NCBI RefSeq assembly: GCF_009296315.1
Contig: NZ_WHLY01000002.1
Location: 4,562,501-4,626,500, forward strand
DNA length: 64,000 bases
Direction of reading: 5' to 3'
Source of the DNA: Salmonirosea aquatica
GTDB taxonomy: Bacteria; Bacteroidota; Bacteroidia; Cytophagales; Spirosomataceae
Notes under the pieces: generated by a model
Told to the model about the DNA's origin: nothing
Databases searched by the model: none
The model's input: the letters and a program-made list of their open reading frames with translations, nothing else
Part shown: piece after piece, positions 10,101-17,799 of the stretch
Layout of the letters: every line of letters begins with the position of its first letter
Numbering within the stretch: the stretch's first letter is position 1
Made by a program: the position numbers and the translations under genes

Positions 10101-10687
10101 TTGGCCGCCTTATGGGCTTCGATCCTGCGCCAGATGATGGGGTGGCACCAGGCGGGATTGGCTCCCTGTACGTAAAATACGTCCGCCTCCTCGATGTCGT
10201 CGTAGCAGACGGGTACCGAATCTTCGCCCAAAGCCAGTTTGTAGCCCACTACCGCCGAGCTCATGCACAGCCGCGAGTTGGTATCGATGTTGTTGGACCC
10301 AATGAAACCCTTTATTAATTTATTGACCAGATAATACTCTTCCGTCAGGCATTGGCCCGAAACATAAAATGCCACCGAATCCGGACCATATTTTTGGATA
10401 AATGTCCGGAAAACTGCTGCCGTACGCTCCAAAGCTTCATCCCAACTTACCCGCTGCAAGGGCATGGAGCGATTCATGCGCATCTGTGGATACAGCAGGC
10501 GATCGCTTTGGTCCATGACAGTGTAGTGCAGGTTCATGCCCTTAGAACACAACATTCCCTGGTTCGAGGGATGGCTCTTGTCGCCCTCCACCGTCAGACG
10601 CCCGTCGCTTTCTTTCTGCACCACTATGCCGCAGCCCACACCGCAGTAGCAGCAGGTAGTTTTATGGGTTTGTTTGGAATGAGCCAT
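7151..10687 (-). CDS. nasA: Assimilatory nitrate reductase fused to FAD oxidoreductase and BFD domain
   Basis: Reduces nitrate to nitrite in the cytoplasm. Counting from ATG 10687 (1178 residues): C12, C15, C19 and C47 bind a 4Fe-4S cluster; the molybdopterin domains follow, with the Mo-ligand cysteine region SRLCMSSAV and the C-terminal dinucleotide-binding region (TTGRIRDQWHTMTKTGRV). From about residue 700 comes a complete FAD/NAD(P) disulfide-oxidoreductase-type module (VIGAGSAGLGF, VIVGGGLLGLELA, DIFAAGEIAQWRG). The protein ends with a BFD-type 2Fe-2S domain (VCSCNTVGRGNLEKAI, TGCGSCRPEV). Catalytic (NasA) and electron-input (NasB-like) parts are thus one chain. A TTG at 10717 would add 10 residues; the ATG is preferred. 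Confidence 0.93.
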   Translation of the reverse strand: MAHSKQTHKTTCCYCGVGCGIVVQKESDGRLTVEGDKSHPSNQGMLCSKGMNLHYTVMDQSDRLLYPQMRMNRSMPLQRVSWDEALERTAAVFRTFIQKYGPDSVAFYVSGQCLTEEYYLVNKLIKGFIGSNNIDTNSRLCMSSAVVGYKLALGEDSVPVCYDDIEEADVFYVQGANPAWCHPIIWRRIEAHKAANPHVKIITADPRLTDTGRASDLHLPVRPGTDITLNHALGRVLIERGYLDEEFIIGHTDGFTAYREQVMARSLAEAAEICGVDSADIRQAAEWIGRSRGFLSLWTMGMNQSVIGVNKNLSLINLHLITGRIGTPGNGPFSLTGQPNAMGGREVGGLANILPAHRDVTNATHRAEMEKFWNSPVKIASQPGLTATEMFKAMDDDKLKAIWIINTNPLVSMPDVNGVERALKKGRFVVVQDVSSRADTVAMADVVLPAAAWLEKEGTMTNAERRITYLPKVLDAPGEALPDVEIIWRFARKMGFTQEFNYQKASEVYAEYVKTTTGTHIDITGLSHEILKKQRSVQWPYRMDSQEGKSPVKVPRLFADRTFYTPNQRAQIHAVPDGNASELTNEDFPLVLTTGRIRDQWHTMTKTGRVSKLNQHVPEHFLQIHPDDAAARGIKPGQLVTVRGRRGEVRVKAELTTDTRRGVCFLPMHWGKILNSSLGRTNNLTNSLVDPRSKEPDYKFTAVQVVPYQKPLEKMIVIGAGSAGLGFVNAHRALNQTDEIQVFSQEIYPFYNRVLLPDYISGAQSWEQLVKMREDQFADAGITVHKGIGIASIDRLNKTVTDTNGLVHAYDKLILATGSRAFMPRGVPSLPGIFNMRSRLDADALLPFLEYPDPHAVIVGGGLLGLELAASLRELNVRVSIVQRGGRFMERQLDPLAGDLLYQEICDRGVEVYFNDEVQTYQGDSTLKSVRLRSGRKLDCQVVVLAIGTTPNIELARETGLDCNRGVVVNDYLQTSDPDIFAAGEIAQWRGQMWGITLAAEQQAETIANYLNGHVTAPYQGSLSMNILKMEGLHVCSIGLAEAPDGNPAYEEIIFIDKAKRYYKKCLVHGDKLVGAILIGDKNEFNEFRDLISKGTELSEKRLELLRSNSKSEPLAGKLVCSCNTVGRGNLEKAIQDGCTDFAQLCQQTGAGTGCGSCRPEVRSILETTLSLQLSAVD

Positions 10688-10718
10688 ATTGGATTTGTTT
10701 ATTCGATTTGTTGTCAAA

Positions 10719-10746
10719 GCTGACAGCGTTCTGAAACACTGTCAGC
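10719..10746. other. Hairpin between transporter and nitrate reductase genes
   Basis: Stem GCTGACAG (10719-10726) with CTGTCAGC (10739-10746), 12-base loop, in the 68-base gap between the transporter stop and the reductase ATG. No T-run follows, so it is more likely an mRNA processing or stability element, or an operator, than a terminator. Confidence 0.4.
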
Positions 10747-10755
10747 GTTAATCTA

Positions 10756-12039
10756 TCAAGCGGCAACCAACTCGCTTTCGCTCACGGGTACCTCGCGCAG
10801 CGAGAAACGAGTAAAAGCTACTACGCCTCCTATTACTGCCACGGCGATGCCGATGTATATAAAAGCGTCGGAATACGTGATGGAGGGCGATTTGAACAGG
10901 AATCCGGCCAGCACGGCCCCTACGTTGCCCCCCGCTCCCACGATTCCACTCACCGATCCCAGCGCTTTGCGGTTGATGAAGGGTACCATGGCGTAAGTGG
11001 TACCATTGGCCATTTTCAGGAACATGGCGAAGGTGATCATGGCGATTATCGCCAGCGTGATATTGTCCGTCAGGCCAAAATAGACGATTCCCAGCCCTTC
11101 CAGTACGAGCAGCCCGGCCAGCAGGAAACCTTTGCCGGCCATCCCGAAACGGTTACCTACCTTGTCGGCAACGATGCCACCCATAGCCCGGGCAAAGAGA
11201 TTCATGAAACCAAACGAACCCGCCAGGATGCCGGCCATGGTCAGGCTAGCGCCGTATTTTTCGGCAAAGTACAGGGCTGCCACATTGTCGAAAGTCACTT
11301 CTATGCCGAAGCAGGCACCATAGGCGAGGAACAGAATCCAGGTACGGTAATCCTTGGCGGCTTCACCCAAGGAGCTTTCTTTCTTATTGACCACACGGTC
11401 GGGTAGATCGTCGAAATTACCGGCGGGAGTATCCTGGGTATAGAACCAGTAGAGCGCCGCGATGATGAGCAGAAGTATCCCCGGTACGATCATCGCCAAC
11501 CGCCAGGCCGTGCTGGGCAGGTACCCCAGGCCGATGAACGCCGCAAAAATCAGGGGCATCACCATGTTGGTCACACCGCCCCCCAGGTTGCCCCAGCCGC
11601 CGGTTACGGCGTTGGCCGTGCCAACGATCTTCTTGTCGAACATCACCGAGGTGTGGTACTGCGTGATGACGAACGACGCGCCAATGACGCCAATCGCCAG
11701 CCGGAATAACAGGAAGGTTTCGTAGTTGTACGACAAGCCCACCGCCATCACCGGAATGGCACATACAGCCAACAGAACCGTATACGTTTTTCGTGGTCCG
11801 AAGGTATCGCACAGCCGTCCGATCAGCACCCGGGCTACAACCGTCGCCGCTACGGAAGCAATGATAATATTGCCGATTTGCTCCTTGCTGAGGCCCAGGT
11901 CGTCTTTGATGACCTTCATCAACGGAGCTAAGCCGAACCAGCCAAAGAAGCACATGAAGAAGGCGATCCAGGAAAGGTGGAAGGTACGCATCTGCACGCC
12001 TTTGAAGCTAAACATATTCAGTTTTTCGAGCGGTTTCAT
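10756..12039 (-). CDS. NarK/NasA-type nitrate/nitrite MFS transporter
   Basis: Inner-membrane major facilitator of the nitrate/nitrite porter family, 427 residues with about 12 hydrophobic segments. Family marks: WIAFFMCFFGWFGLAPLM in the first helix, the loop GRLCDTFGPRKTY after helix 2, and the nitrate signature GGWGNLGGG near residue 145. A second glycine-rich signature (SGIVGAGGNVGAVLAG) lies in the C-terminal half. It would import nitrate or exchange nitrate and nitrite. It is first in a minus-strand run with the reductase, rubredoxin protein and NarM-like protein, and follows the porin gene. Confidence 0.94.
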   Translation of the reverse strand: MKPLEKLNMFSFKGVQMRTFHLSWIAFFMCFFGWFGLAPLMKVIKDDLGLSKEQIGNIIIASVAATVVARVLIGRLCDTFGPRKTYTVLLAVCAIPVMAVGLSYNYETFLLFRLAIGVIGASFVITQYHTSVMFDKKIVGTANAVTGGWGNLGGGVTNMVMPLIFAAFIGLGYLPSTAWRLAMIVPGILLLIIAALYWFYTQDTPAGNFDDLPDRVVNKKESSLGEAAKDYRTWILFLAYGACFGIEVTFDNVAALYFAEKYGASLTMAGILAGSFGFMNLFARAMGGIVADKVGNRFGMAGKGFLLAGLLVLEGLGIVYFGLTDNITLAIIAMITFAMFLKMANGTTYAMVPFINRKALGSVSGIVGAGGNVGAVLAGFLFKSPSITYSDAFIYIGIAVAVIGGVVAFTRFSLREVPVSESELVAA

Positions 12040-12095
12040 TTTTTAACAATTTTGAATGATAGGATGAGAGAATAAGTGATATTAATCAATTGCTG

Positions 12096-12109
12096 CAGGC
12101 TTCAGCCTG
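12096..12109. repeat. REP-like GGCTTCAGCC hairpin
   Basis: Short palindrome CAGGCTTCAGCCTG in the gap between porin and transporter genes. On the other strand it reads CAGGCTGAAGCCTG, the form of small REP-like palindromes scattered between genes in many bacteria. A similar element is at 40964-40980. Confidence 0.4.
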
Positions 12110-12151
12110 TGGATGCCGTGTAAAGGCTTTTACCTTCAAAAAAGATATCGG

Positions 12152-13510
12152 CTATTTAGACAGGAACTGCGGGGTAATGTTAATCATCAAATAAGCCCAA
12201 TTAGCGCCTTCTCGGGCCGAAGGTACCCCCTTGACGGCAGCCAGGGTAGGGGTAGTGAAGTAATGCGCGTAACCCAGTTGCATGCCTACAGTAGGTAGCA
12301 TTTTGTAGTTTAATATGAGGTCGAACTCACTACCGAAGGACTTGCTGTTCACGGGCTTGTCGCCTATCCGTATTTCGTTGGGGCTCTGGAAAAGATGGTA
12401 ATCCGTCGTGCCGGATATCTTTTTAGTAAGAGTAAAAGATGATTTGAGATAGTAGTTCACCAGACCGCCCATGCCGAAGCCATTGGCTACGTAGAAGTAA
12501 TCCATTTGTCCCCAGAATTTGTGCGGGGTACCATACAGTGGATCGAAGCGGTGTGAGCGGGTGTCGCCGGGGGCATTGCCCGACAAATAATCAACGCCCG
12601 GCCCGATGGAAAAGGTTTGATTGAGTCGGTAGGCCGTACTCACCGACACCGTGGAAGCGTTTAGACTTTGTCCATCGCGAGCCTTGCCCGTTTGCAAGTA
12701 AGCGCTTGCCGTCAAACTCAGATCTTTACCGATTTTGGTAGAAATGTAAGGCCCCAGTGTCACGCGGCTCCAGGTACCTTTTTTCCATATCTGGGTACCA
12801 TTGCTATCCAGTGAATAACGGTTAAAGTCATCCTTCACCACCAGGAAAGAAGCGGTACCCTGTTTCAACTTCTTGCCCAAATACAGGTACTGCAGCGATT
12901 TGTACATGGTCCCGATGCCATTGGTCCCGGCGGGATACCCCGTGGGTGCCCCGTTGTAGATCTGACCGCTGGTCGACTCACGGTTCTGGTTATACGCAGC
13001 ACCGAAATGCGCCGTAAAACCCTTGTTGCCATACTTCAAAACAGCGGCGTCGTGTCGGCGGGCCTGCTGCAACCAATCGAGGTTTCCGAGCAGGCGGCTG
13101 TCGTCGTAGAGCAGTTCCTGTCGGCCTATTTTCAGCGAAAGGTCGCGCCCGGTTTTGGTAAGTGCCGTGTCGAGCAGGCCGATTTCGGCCCAGGCTTCGT
13201 GCAGCATCAGGCCATTCAGGCTGGCATTCGTGGTTCGGTTATTGGTCGAGGCATCCTGCCCCCATACCCTGACGTCCTGCACAGCCACAAAAAATTTAGT
13301 ACGGTACCCTGTGTAGCCTACATTGAGGCGCGTCCGTTGCGAGGTGAATAATGCCACATCCTGGGTTTCGGACAATGGGCTGCCGAGGCCGTCCCTAAGT
13401 TCGGTTCGGGTGCGCACCTGTCCCGACAATGTAAATTGCGCCAGCAGTTGCGTGGGTAAAAGTCCCAGGAGTAATCCCAGGAAATAGTTAGGTTTTATAA
13501 ATTTTCTCAT
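12152..13510 (-). CDS. Alginate-export-family outer-membrane porin
   Basis: About 452 residues from ATG 13510, which opens a clear signal peptide (MRKFIKPNYFLGLLLGLLP ending in LLAQ). An upstream in-frame ATG at 13570 would put 20 residues before the signal and is not preferred. The mature part alternates polar and hydrophobic residues like a beta barrel, with family-typical motifs such as RTRLNVGYTGYRTKFFVAVQ, LKIGRQELLYDDSRLLG and LGYAHYF near the end. The family is named for alginate export, but in Bacteroidota such porins often sit in nitrate loci. Here it is next to the transporter, so nitrate/nitrite passage across the outer membrane is the likely role (inference). Confidence 0.82.
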   Translation of the reverse strand: MRKFIKPNYFLGLLLGLLPTQLLAQFTLSGQVRTRTELRDGLGSPLSETQDVALFTSQRTRLNVGYTGYRTKFFVAVQDVRVWGQDASTNNRTTNASLNGLMLHEAWAEIGLLDTALTKTGRDLSLKIGRQELLYDDSRLLGNLDWLQQARRHDAAVLKYGNKGFTAHFGAAYNQNRESTSGQIYNGAPTGYPAGTNGIGTMYKSLQYLYLGKKLKQGTASFLVVKDDFNRYSLDSNGTQIWKKGTWSRVTLGPYISTKIGKDLSLTASAYLQTGKARDGQSLNASTVSVSTAYRLNQTFSIGPGVDYLSGNAPGDTRSHRFDPLYGTPHKFWGQMDYFYVANGFGMGGLVNYYLKSSFTLTKKISGTTDYHLFQSPNEIRIGDKPVNSKSFGSEFDLILNYKMLPTVGMQLGYAHYFTTPTLAAVKGVPSAREGANWAYLMINITPQFLSK

Positions 13511-13705
13511 ACAATTTTCTATCAAAAAGAATGAAAAGCAAAGCGCGTGAAAATCTTGTAAAATCTTCATTTAGAAGATTTATGTAAAAGCAAACCAGGC
13601 TTTCAGAGACTCGCGGCAGTCCGAAGCAAACGGAAGTAATTTGACTTATCGGATTTTTTTCATTTTCTTTGAATTGTTTGTGTTTAACATAGACGAGACC
13701 CTGTA

Positions 13706-13746
13706 GACCGATCCATATGGTGCCCCACACCGGATCGGTCTTTTTT
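13706..13746 (+). terminator. Strong hairpin with T-run, oriented to the + strand
   Basis: Stem GACCGATCC (13706-13714) with GGATCGGTC (13732-13740), an inner GGTG/CACC stem in the loop, then six T (13741-13746). The T-run is on the + strand, yet both flanking genes (porin, cobA) are on the - strand. It therefore looks like a terminator for an unseen + strand transcript, or a structured leader between cobA and the porin gene. Confidence 0.5.
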
Positions 13747-13747
13747 G

Positions 13748-14548
13748 TTAGGCAACCATCGGAAGGCTCTGCAAATATTCCAGCACGTAGGCCGGATGCA
13801 AAGCCACCACTTCGCCAATCACGATGACCGCCGGACCGTTCAGTCCAGCTGCCGAATCGGAGGCCCCCACCTCCAGATTTCGGCGCTGATTGTCATCCAT
13901 TAGCTTGGGCATTTCCCAGGTTTGACCCACCACGCATCCTTCGGTGGTGCGTGTTCCGTTCTGTATCACTGCCATAGGTAGGTGCCCCCGCCCCAGGATT
14001 GTATACAAGCTGCATATTTCACTTATTTTTTTCAGGCCCATCAGTACCACCACCGTGGCATTGGACTGTGCCGCCAGATGTAGGTCGCTCGAGAGTTCGC
14101 CCGCGCGGGTGGTTCCGGTAATTACCCAAAAGCTCTCGCTAATACCCCGGCGCGTGACCGGAATTCCCTGCGAAGCCGGTACGGCCACACAACTCGATAC
14201 ACCCGGCACTACTTCGCAGGGGATGCCGTGCCGACGGACAAACTCGGCTTCTTCGTGGCCGCGGCCAAACACAAAGGGATCGCCCCCTTTCAGCCGAACC
14301 ACATGTCCGCGCTTACGGGCCAGGCGTAGGATCAAACTGTTGATTTCACCCTGTTGAAAAGAGGTACGTCCAGCGCGCTTCCCTACGTATATTTTTAAGG
14401 TAGGTGACGGGCAGTATTCCAATAGTTTGGCGTTGGCCAAGTCATCGTACAAAACTACATCGGCTTTCTCGAGCGCCCTGATTCCCTTCAGAGTGATCAG
14501 TTCTTCGTCGCCCGGCCCCGCCCCCACGAGTGTCAGCTTCGGTGTCAT
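13748..14548 (-). CDS. cobA: Uroporphyrinogen-III C-methyltransferase
   Basis: Adds two methyl groups from SAM to uroporphyrinogen III to make precorrin-2, the first committed step to siroheme. 266 residues. Signatures: LVGAGPGDEELITLKG at the start, VVLYDDLAN, the VRLKGGDPFVFGRGHEE motif near residue 85, VPGVSSCVAVPASQGIPVTRRG and VVLMGLKK. The product is used by the dehydrogenase at 3888 and finally by NirB. It is divergent from nirB across a 280-base AT-rich region, so both may answer to shared control. Confidence 0.96.
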   Translation of the reverse strand: MTPKLTLVGAGPGDEELITLKGIRALEKADVVLYDDLANAKLLEYCPSPTLKIYVGKRAGRTSFQQGEINSLILRLARKRGHVVRLKGGDPFVFGRGHEEAEFVRRHGIPCEVVPGVSSCVAVPASQGIPVTRRGISESFWVITGTTRAGELSSDLHLAAQSNATVVVLMGLKKISEICSLYTILGRGHLPMAVIQNGTRTTEGCVVGQTWEMPKLMDDNQRRNLEVGASDSAAGLNGPAVIVIGEVVALHPAYVLEYLQSLPMVA

Positions 14549-14829
14549 ACTTTTGCTTGGTATATAAGGAATGAATATTGGAATTGTACTACATATAGTT
14601 AATAGTAATCAATCGAACTATGGTATCAAAATTAAGGCTATTATTTCAATAAACAAGAATTTTTCCAAAAATTAAGTTGATAATAGAATCTATTATGAAA
14701 TAAAAAGTTAGGATTTGAAATAATCACCTATTAATTTTGATCTGTACTATGAAAGCAATTAAATGGGGATTTATTAAAATAGTACAATAAAAATACAGGG
14801 TTTTACAAATTAACTAGTTAATGTTAACT
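14549..14829. promoter_or_regulatory. Divergent AT-rich control region between cobA and nirB
   Basis: Markedly more AT-rich than its surroundings. On the cobA side, TAATTTTG on the - strand (14627-14634) fits the -7 box TAnnTTTG. Next to nirB lies the perfect 12-base palindrome TTAACTAGTTAA (14810-14821), followed at once by TGTTAACTA, a possible regulator site overlapping the start region. No direct proof of binding. Confidence 0.4.
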
Positions 14830-17348
14830 ATGAACACAAACAAAACGAAACATGTCGTTGTGGTGGGCAACGGTATGGTTAGCTATAAGTTTTGTGAAAA
14901 GCTTTTAGCCAAAATGGAAAGCCCGTCTGATTTTTCCATCACTGTTTTTGGAGAAGAACCGCGTGCCGCCTATGATCGCGTCCATTTAAGCTCCTTTTTT
15001 GATGGAAAAACTGCGGACGATTTACTACTCGCTCCTGAGTCATGGTATGGAGAAAATGCTATTTCTCTCTATTTATCTGACCCGGTTGTGGCCATTGATC
15101 GCGAATCCAAGACCGTTCGCTCGCATCATGGGATCGTAGCTAATTATGACTATTTGGTGCTGGCAACTGGGTCGGGGGCCTTTGTGCCCCCTATCATGGG
15201 TGTAGAGAAGGAGGGAGTATTCGTATACCGGACCATTGAGGATCTGGAGATGATGGAGTCTTACGCCAGGAGGGTGAGGCGCGGTGCCGTATTGGGTGGG
15301 GGCCTGCTGGGACTGGAAGCGGCCAAAGCTCTGCTGGACCTGGGTATTGCCGAAGCGCACGTGGTAGAGTTTTCGCCCCGCCTGATGCCGCGGCAAATCG
15401 ACGAAGCCGGTTCGGATCTGTTGCAGAGTCAGCTCGAAAGCCTGGGTCTGCACATTCACCTGTCTAAAAGTACGCGCGAGATTACGGGCCAGGATTATAT
15501 CGATGGATTACAGTTCGAGGATGGCGAGAAGCTGGATGTTGAAATGCTGGTGATTTCGGCAGGCATTCGTCCGCGGGACGAACTAGCTAAACACGCCAAT
15601 CTGGAAACACATCCCCGTGGTGGAATCATGGTCAACAATCAGTTGCAGACCTCAGACCCGGCCATCTTTGCCATCGGTGAATGTGCTTTGGCGCACCATA
15701 TGATATATGGATTGGTAGCACCCGGCTACGAAATGGCCGATGTGGTGGCTACACAGCTGGTAGGTAATGAGAAAGAGTTCAAGCCTTACGATATGTCCAC
15801 CAAACTCAAACTGATCGGCGTGGACGTGGCGAGTTTTGGCGATCCTTTTGTTGAGGAGGCCGCTTGCCGCACGATCCGGTATGAAAACAAGGCCAAAGGC
15901 GTATATAAGCGCATCAATATTTCGGAGGACGGCAAGTATCTGCTGGGGGGAATTCTGATCGGGGATGCGGAACAATATAATATGCTGCTTCAGACCTGCA
16001 AGAATAAAACTATCCTACCGCCCGATGCCGAAGACCTGATTCTTGGGTCACGGGGAGGAGAGCAAGCCGGAATGGGTATCATGAGTCTACCCGACGAGGC
16101 GCTGATCTGCTCCTGTGAAGCGGTGACCAAAGCCATGATCTGCCATCAGGTGGAAGCCAACGGCCAGACCACAATCGACGGACTGAAAAAATCCACCAAA
16201 GCCTGCACGGGCTGTGGGGGATGTACCCCCTGGTGAAGGATCTGATTCAGGAAGTAATGAAGGCACAGGGATTGTATGTGCGCAACGTAATCTGCGAGCA
16301 CTTCGATTTTTCCCGGCAGGAGTTGCTCGATTTAGTAAAAATGAACGATTTACGCACCTATAACACCGTACTGGATCAGTTTGGCAGGGGTGATGGCTGC
16401 GAAGCGTGCAAGCCGGTGGTCGCATCCATTCTGGCCAGTCTCTGGAACGAGAACGTGCTGGAGAAAGGCCGTGCTCCGGTGCAGGATTCTAACGACCGCT
16501 TCCTGGCTAATATTCAGAAAGGGGGTACCTACTCCGTCGTACCCCGGATTCCGGGGGGAGAGATTACACCCGAGAAATTGATTGTAATTGGTGCCGTAGC
16601 GCAAAAATACGGCCTGTATACCAAGATCACGGGTGGACAGCGGATCGATATGTTCGGAGCACACTTGGGCGATCTGCCCGCTATCTGGGAGGAACTCATT
16701 GCAGCGGGCTTCGAAAGCGGCCACGCGTACGGTAAAGCCCTGCGAACAGTCAAAAGCTGCGTAGGTACCACCTGGTGCCGCTATGGTGTGCAGGATGCGG
16801 TGAGTTTTGCCATCAGGGTCGAAAACCGCTACAAGGGCATCAGATCTCCGCACAAGCTCAAATCGGCGGTATCGGGCTGTACCCGCGAATGCGCCGAAGC
16901 CCAAAGCAAGGACTTCGGGATTATCGCCACCGAAAAGGGCTGGAACCTGTATGTATGTGGTAATGGGGGTACCAAACCCCAGCACGCTCAGCTCCTGGCG
17001 ACGGATGTGGATGACGAAACCTGCATAAAGCTGATCGACCGCTTTCTGATGTTTTATATCAAGACCGCCGATCCGCTGACCCGTACCGCGCCCTGGCTTA
17101 ATAAAATGGAAGGTGGGATTACCTACCTCAAGGCCGTGGTGGTGGACGATGTTCTGGGCATTGCTGACGAACTGGAACGCGGTATGGAAGCCCTCATCGC
17201 GGTGTACGAGTGCGAATGGAAAAAAGCCGTGGAGACTCCCGAACTCCGCAGGCAGTTCACCCATTTCGTCAACGCCCCCAACGAGAAAGATCCTACCGTT
17301 GCGTTTGAAGCAATGCGTGGCCAGAAACGGGCCAAGGAATGGGCGTAA
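14830..17348 (+). pseudogene. nirB: Nitrite reductase large subunit NirB, interrupted by a one-base frameshift
   Basis: NAD(P)H-dependent reduction of nitrite to ammonium. Part 1 (14830-16236) has the FAD/NAD domains (VVVVGNGMVSYKF, VLGGGLLGLEAAKAL) and a first BFD domain (ICSCEAVTKAMI, ACTGCGGC), then hits a stop. Part 2 (open from 16221) resumes as YPLVKDLIQEVM, has a second BFD-like region and the sirohaem reductase domains with CVGTTWC (Cx5C) and CTREC (Cx3C), the ligands of the coupled siroheme and 4Fe-4S. At the junction, about 16224-16230, five C are present; six would give CGGCTPLVKD in one frame with no motif lost. All catalytic ligands survive. Sequencing error or a real recent lesion are both possible. 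ATG 14830 is preferred to 14821. Confidence 0.85.
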
Positions 17349-17393
17349 TCATTAGTGAATTTCGAATGATAGAATGATGCGATGAAGAAGTTC

Positions 17394-17418
17394 TCTCATC
17401 GCACCGGCGACCCGGTCA
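17394..17418. repeat. Intergenic repeat, copy of the CGCACCGGCGACCCCGT family
   Basis: TCTCATCGCAC followed by CGGCGACCCGGTCA between nirB and nirD. The 17-base core at 17400-17416 recurs with one or two changes at 50936-50952 and 50972-50988. The preceding stretch (17353-17390) is a degenerate GAATGAT-type tract. Confidence 0.6.
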
Positions 17419-17440
17419 CTCAATCAAAATTTAAAGACTT

Positions 17441-17794
17441 ATGCTGCTCACATTAGAAAAGAACGAAACCATAACCTGGCACCTTGCCTGCCGGGCCGAA
17501 GATGTACCCGAAGATGGCGGAGCCTGTGCCCTGATCGAAGGGCGGCAGGTGGCTGTCTTTAATTTCACTCGCCGGGGCGAGTGGTACGCCACCGACAACC
17601 AATGCCCGCACCGTCAGCAAATGGCGCTTTCACGGGGTATGATCGGCAGCCAGGGCGGAGAGCCGAAGGTAGCCTGCCCTTTTCATAAGAAAACCTTTTC
17701 GCTGCAAAGCGGAAAATGCCTGAGTGACAAAGGGTATGAAATAGCCACTTACGAGGTACGGGTTGAAGACGGCCTGGTCTATGTAGCCCTATAA
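17441..17794 (+). CDS. nirD: Nitrite reductase small subunit, Rieske type (NirD)
   Basis: 117 residues. The Rieske 2Fe-2S ligands are visible as CPHRQQ (near 50) and CPFHKKTF (near 78), in the NirD-type spacing. It pairs with NirB in the cytoplasmic NADH nitrite reductase. It begins 92 bases after nirB and is followed after 5 bases by the sensor kinase gene, so nirB-nirD-narX-narL look like one operon. Confidence 0.95.
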   Translation: MLLTLEKNETITWHLACRAEDVPEDGGACALIEGRQVAVFNFTRRGEWYATDNQCPHRQQMALSRGMIGSQGGEPKVACPFHKKTFSLQSGKCLSDKGYEIATYEVRVEDGLVYVAL

Positions 17795-17799
17795 CAAAT

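Noticed and set aside
13488..13730. 80-codon frame on the - strand upstream of the porin
   Set aside because: It overlaps the porin signal peptide in another frame and has no family likeness or coding bias.
16210..16240. Programmed -1 frameshift joining the two halves of nirB
   Set aside because: No slippery heptamer fits: the T GGG GGA step would mispair and would lose the second cysteine of CGGC. One missing C explains the site better.
16221..17348. NirB as a natural split protein, with the second half starting at ATG 16221
   Set aside because: The split falls inside the BFD cysteine motif, and the same one-base pattern is seen in two other genes.
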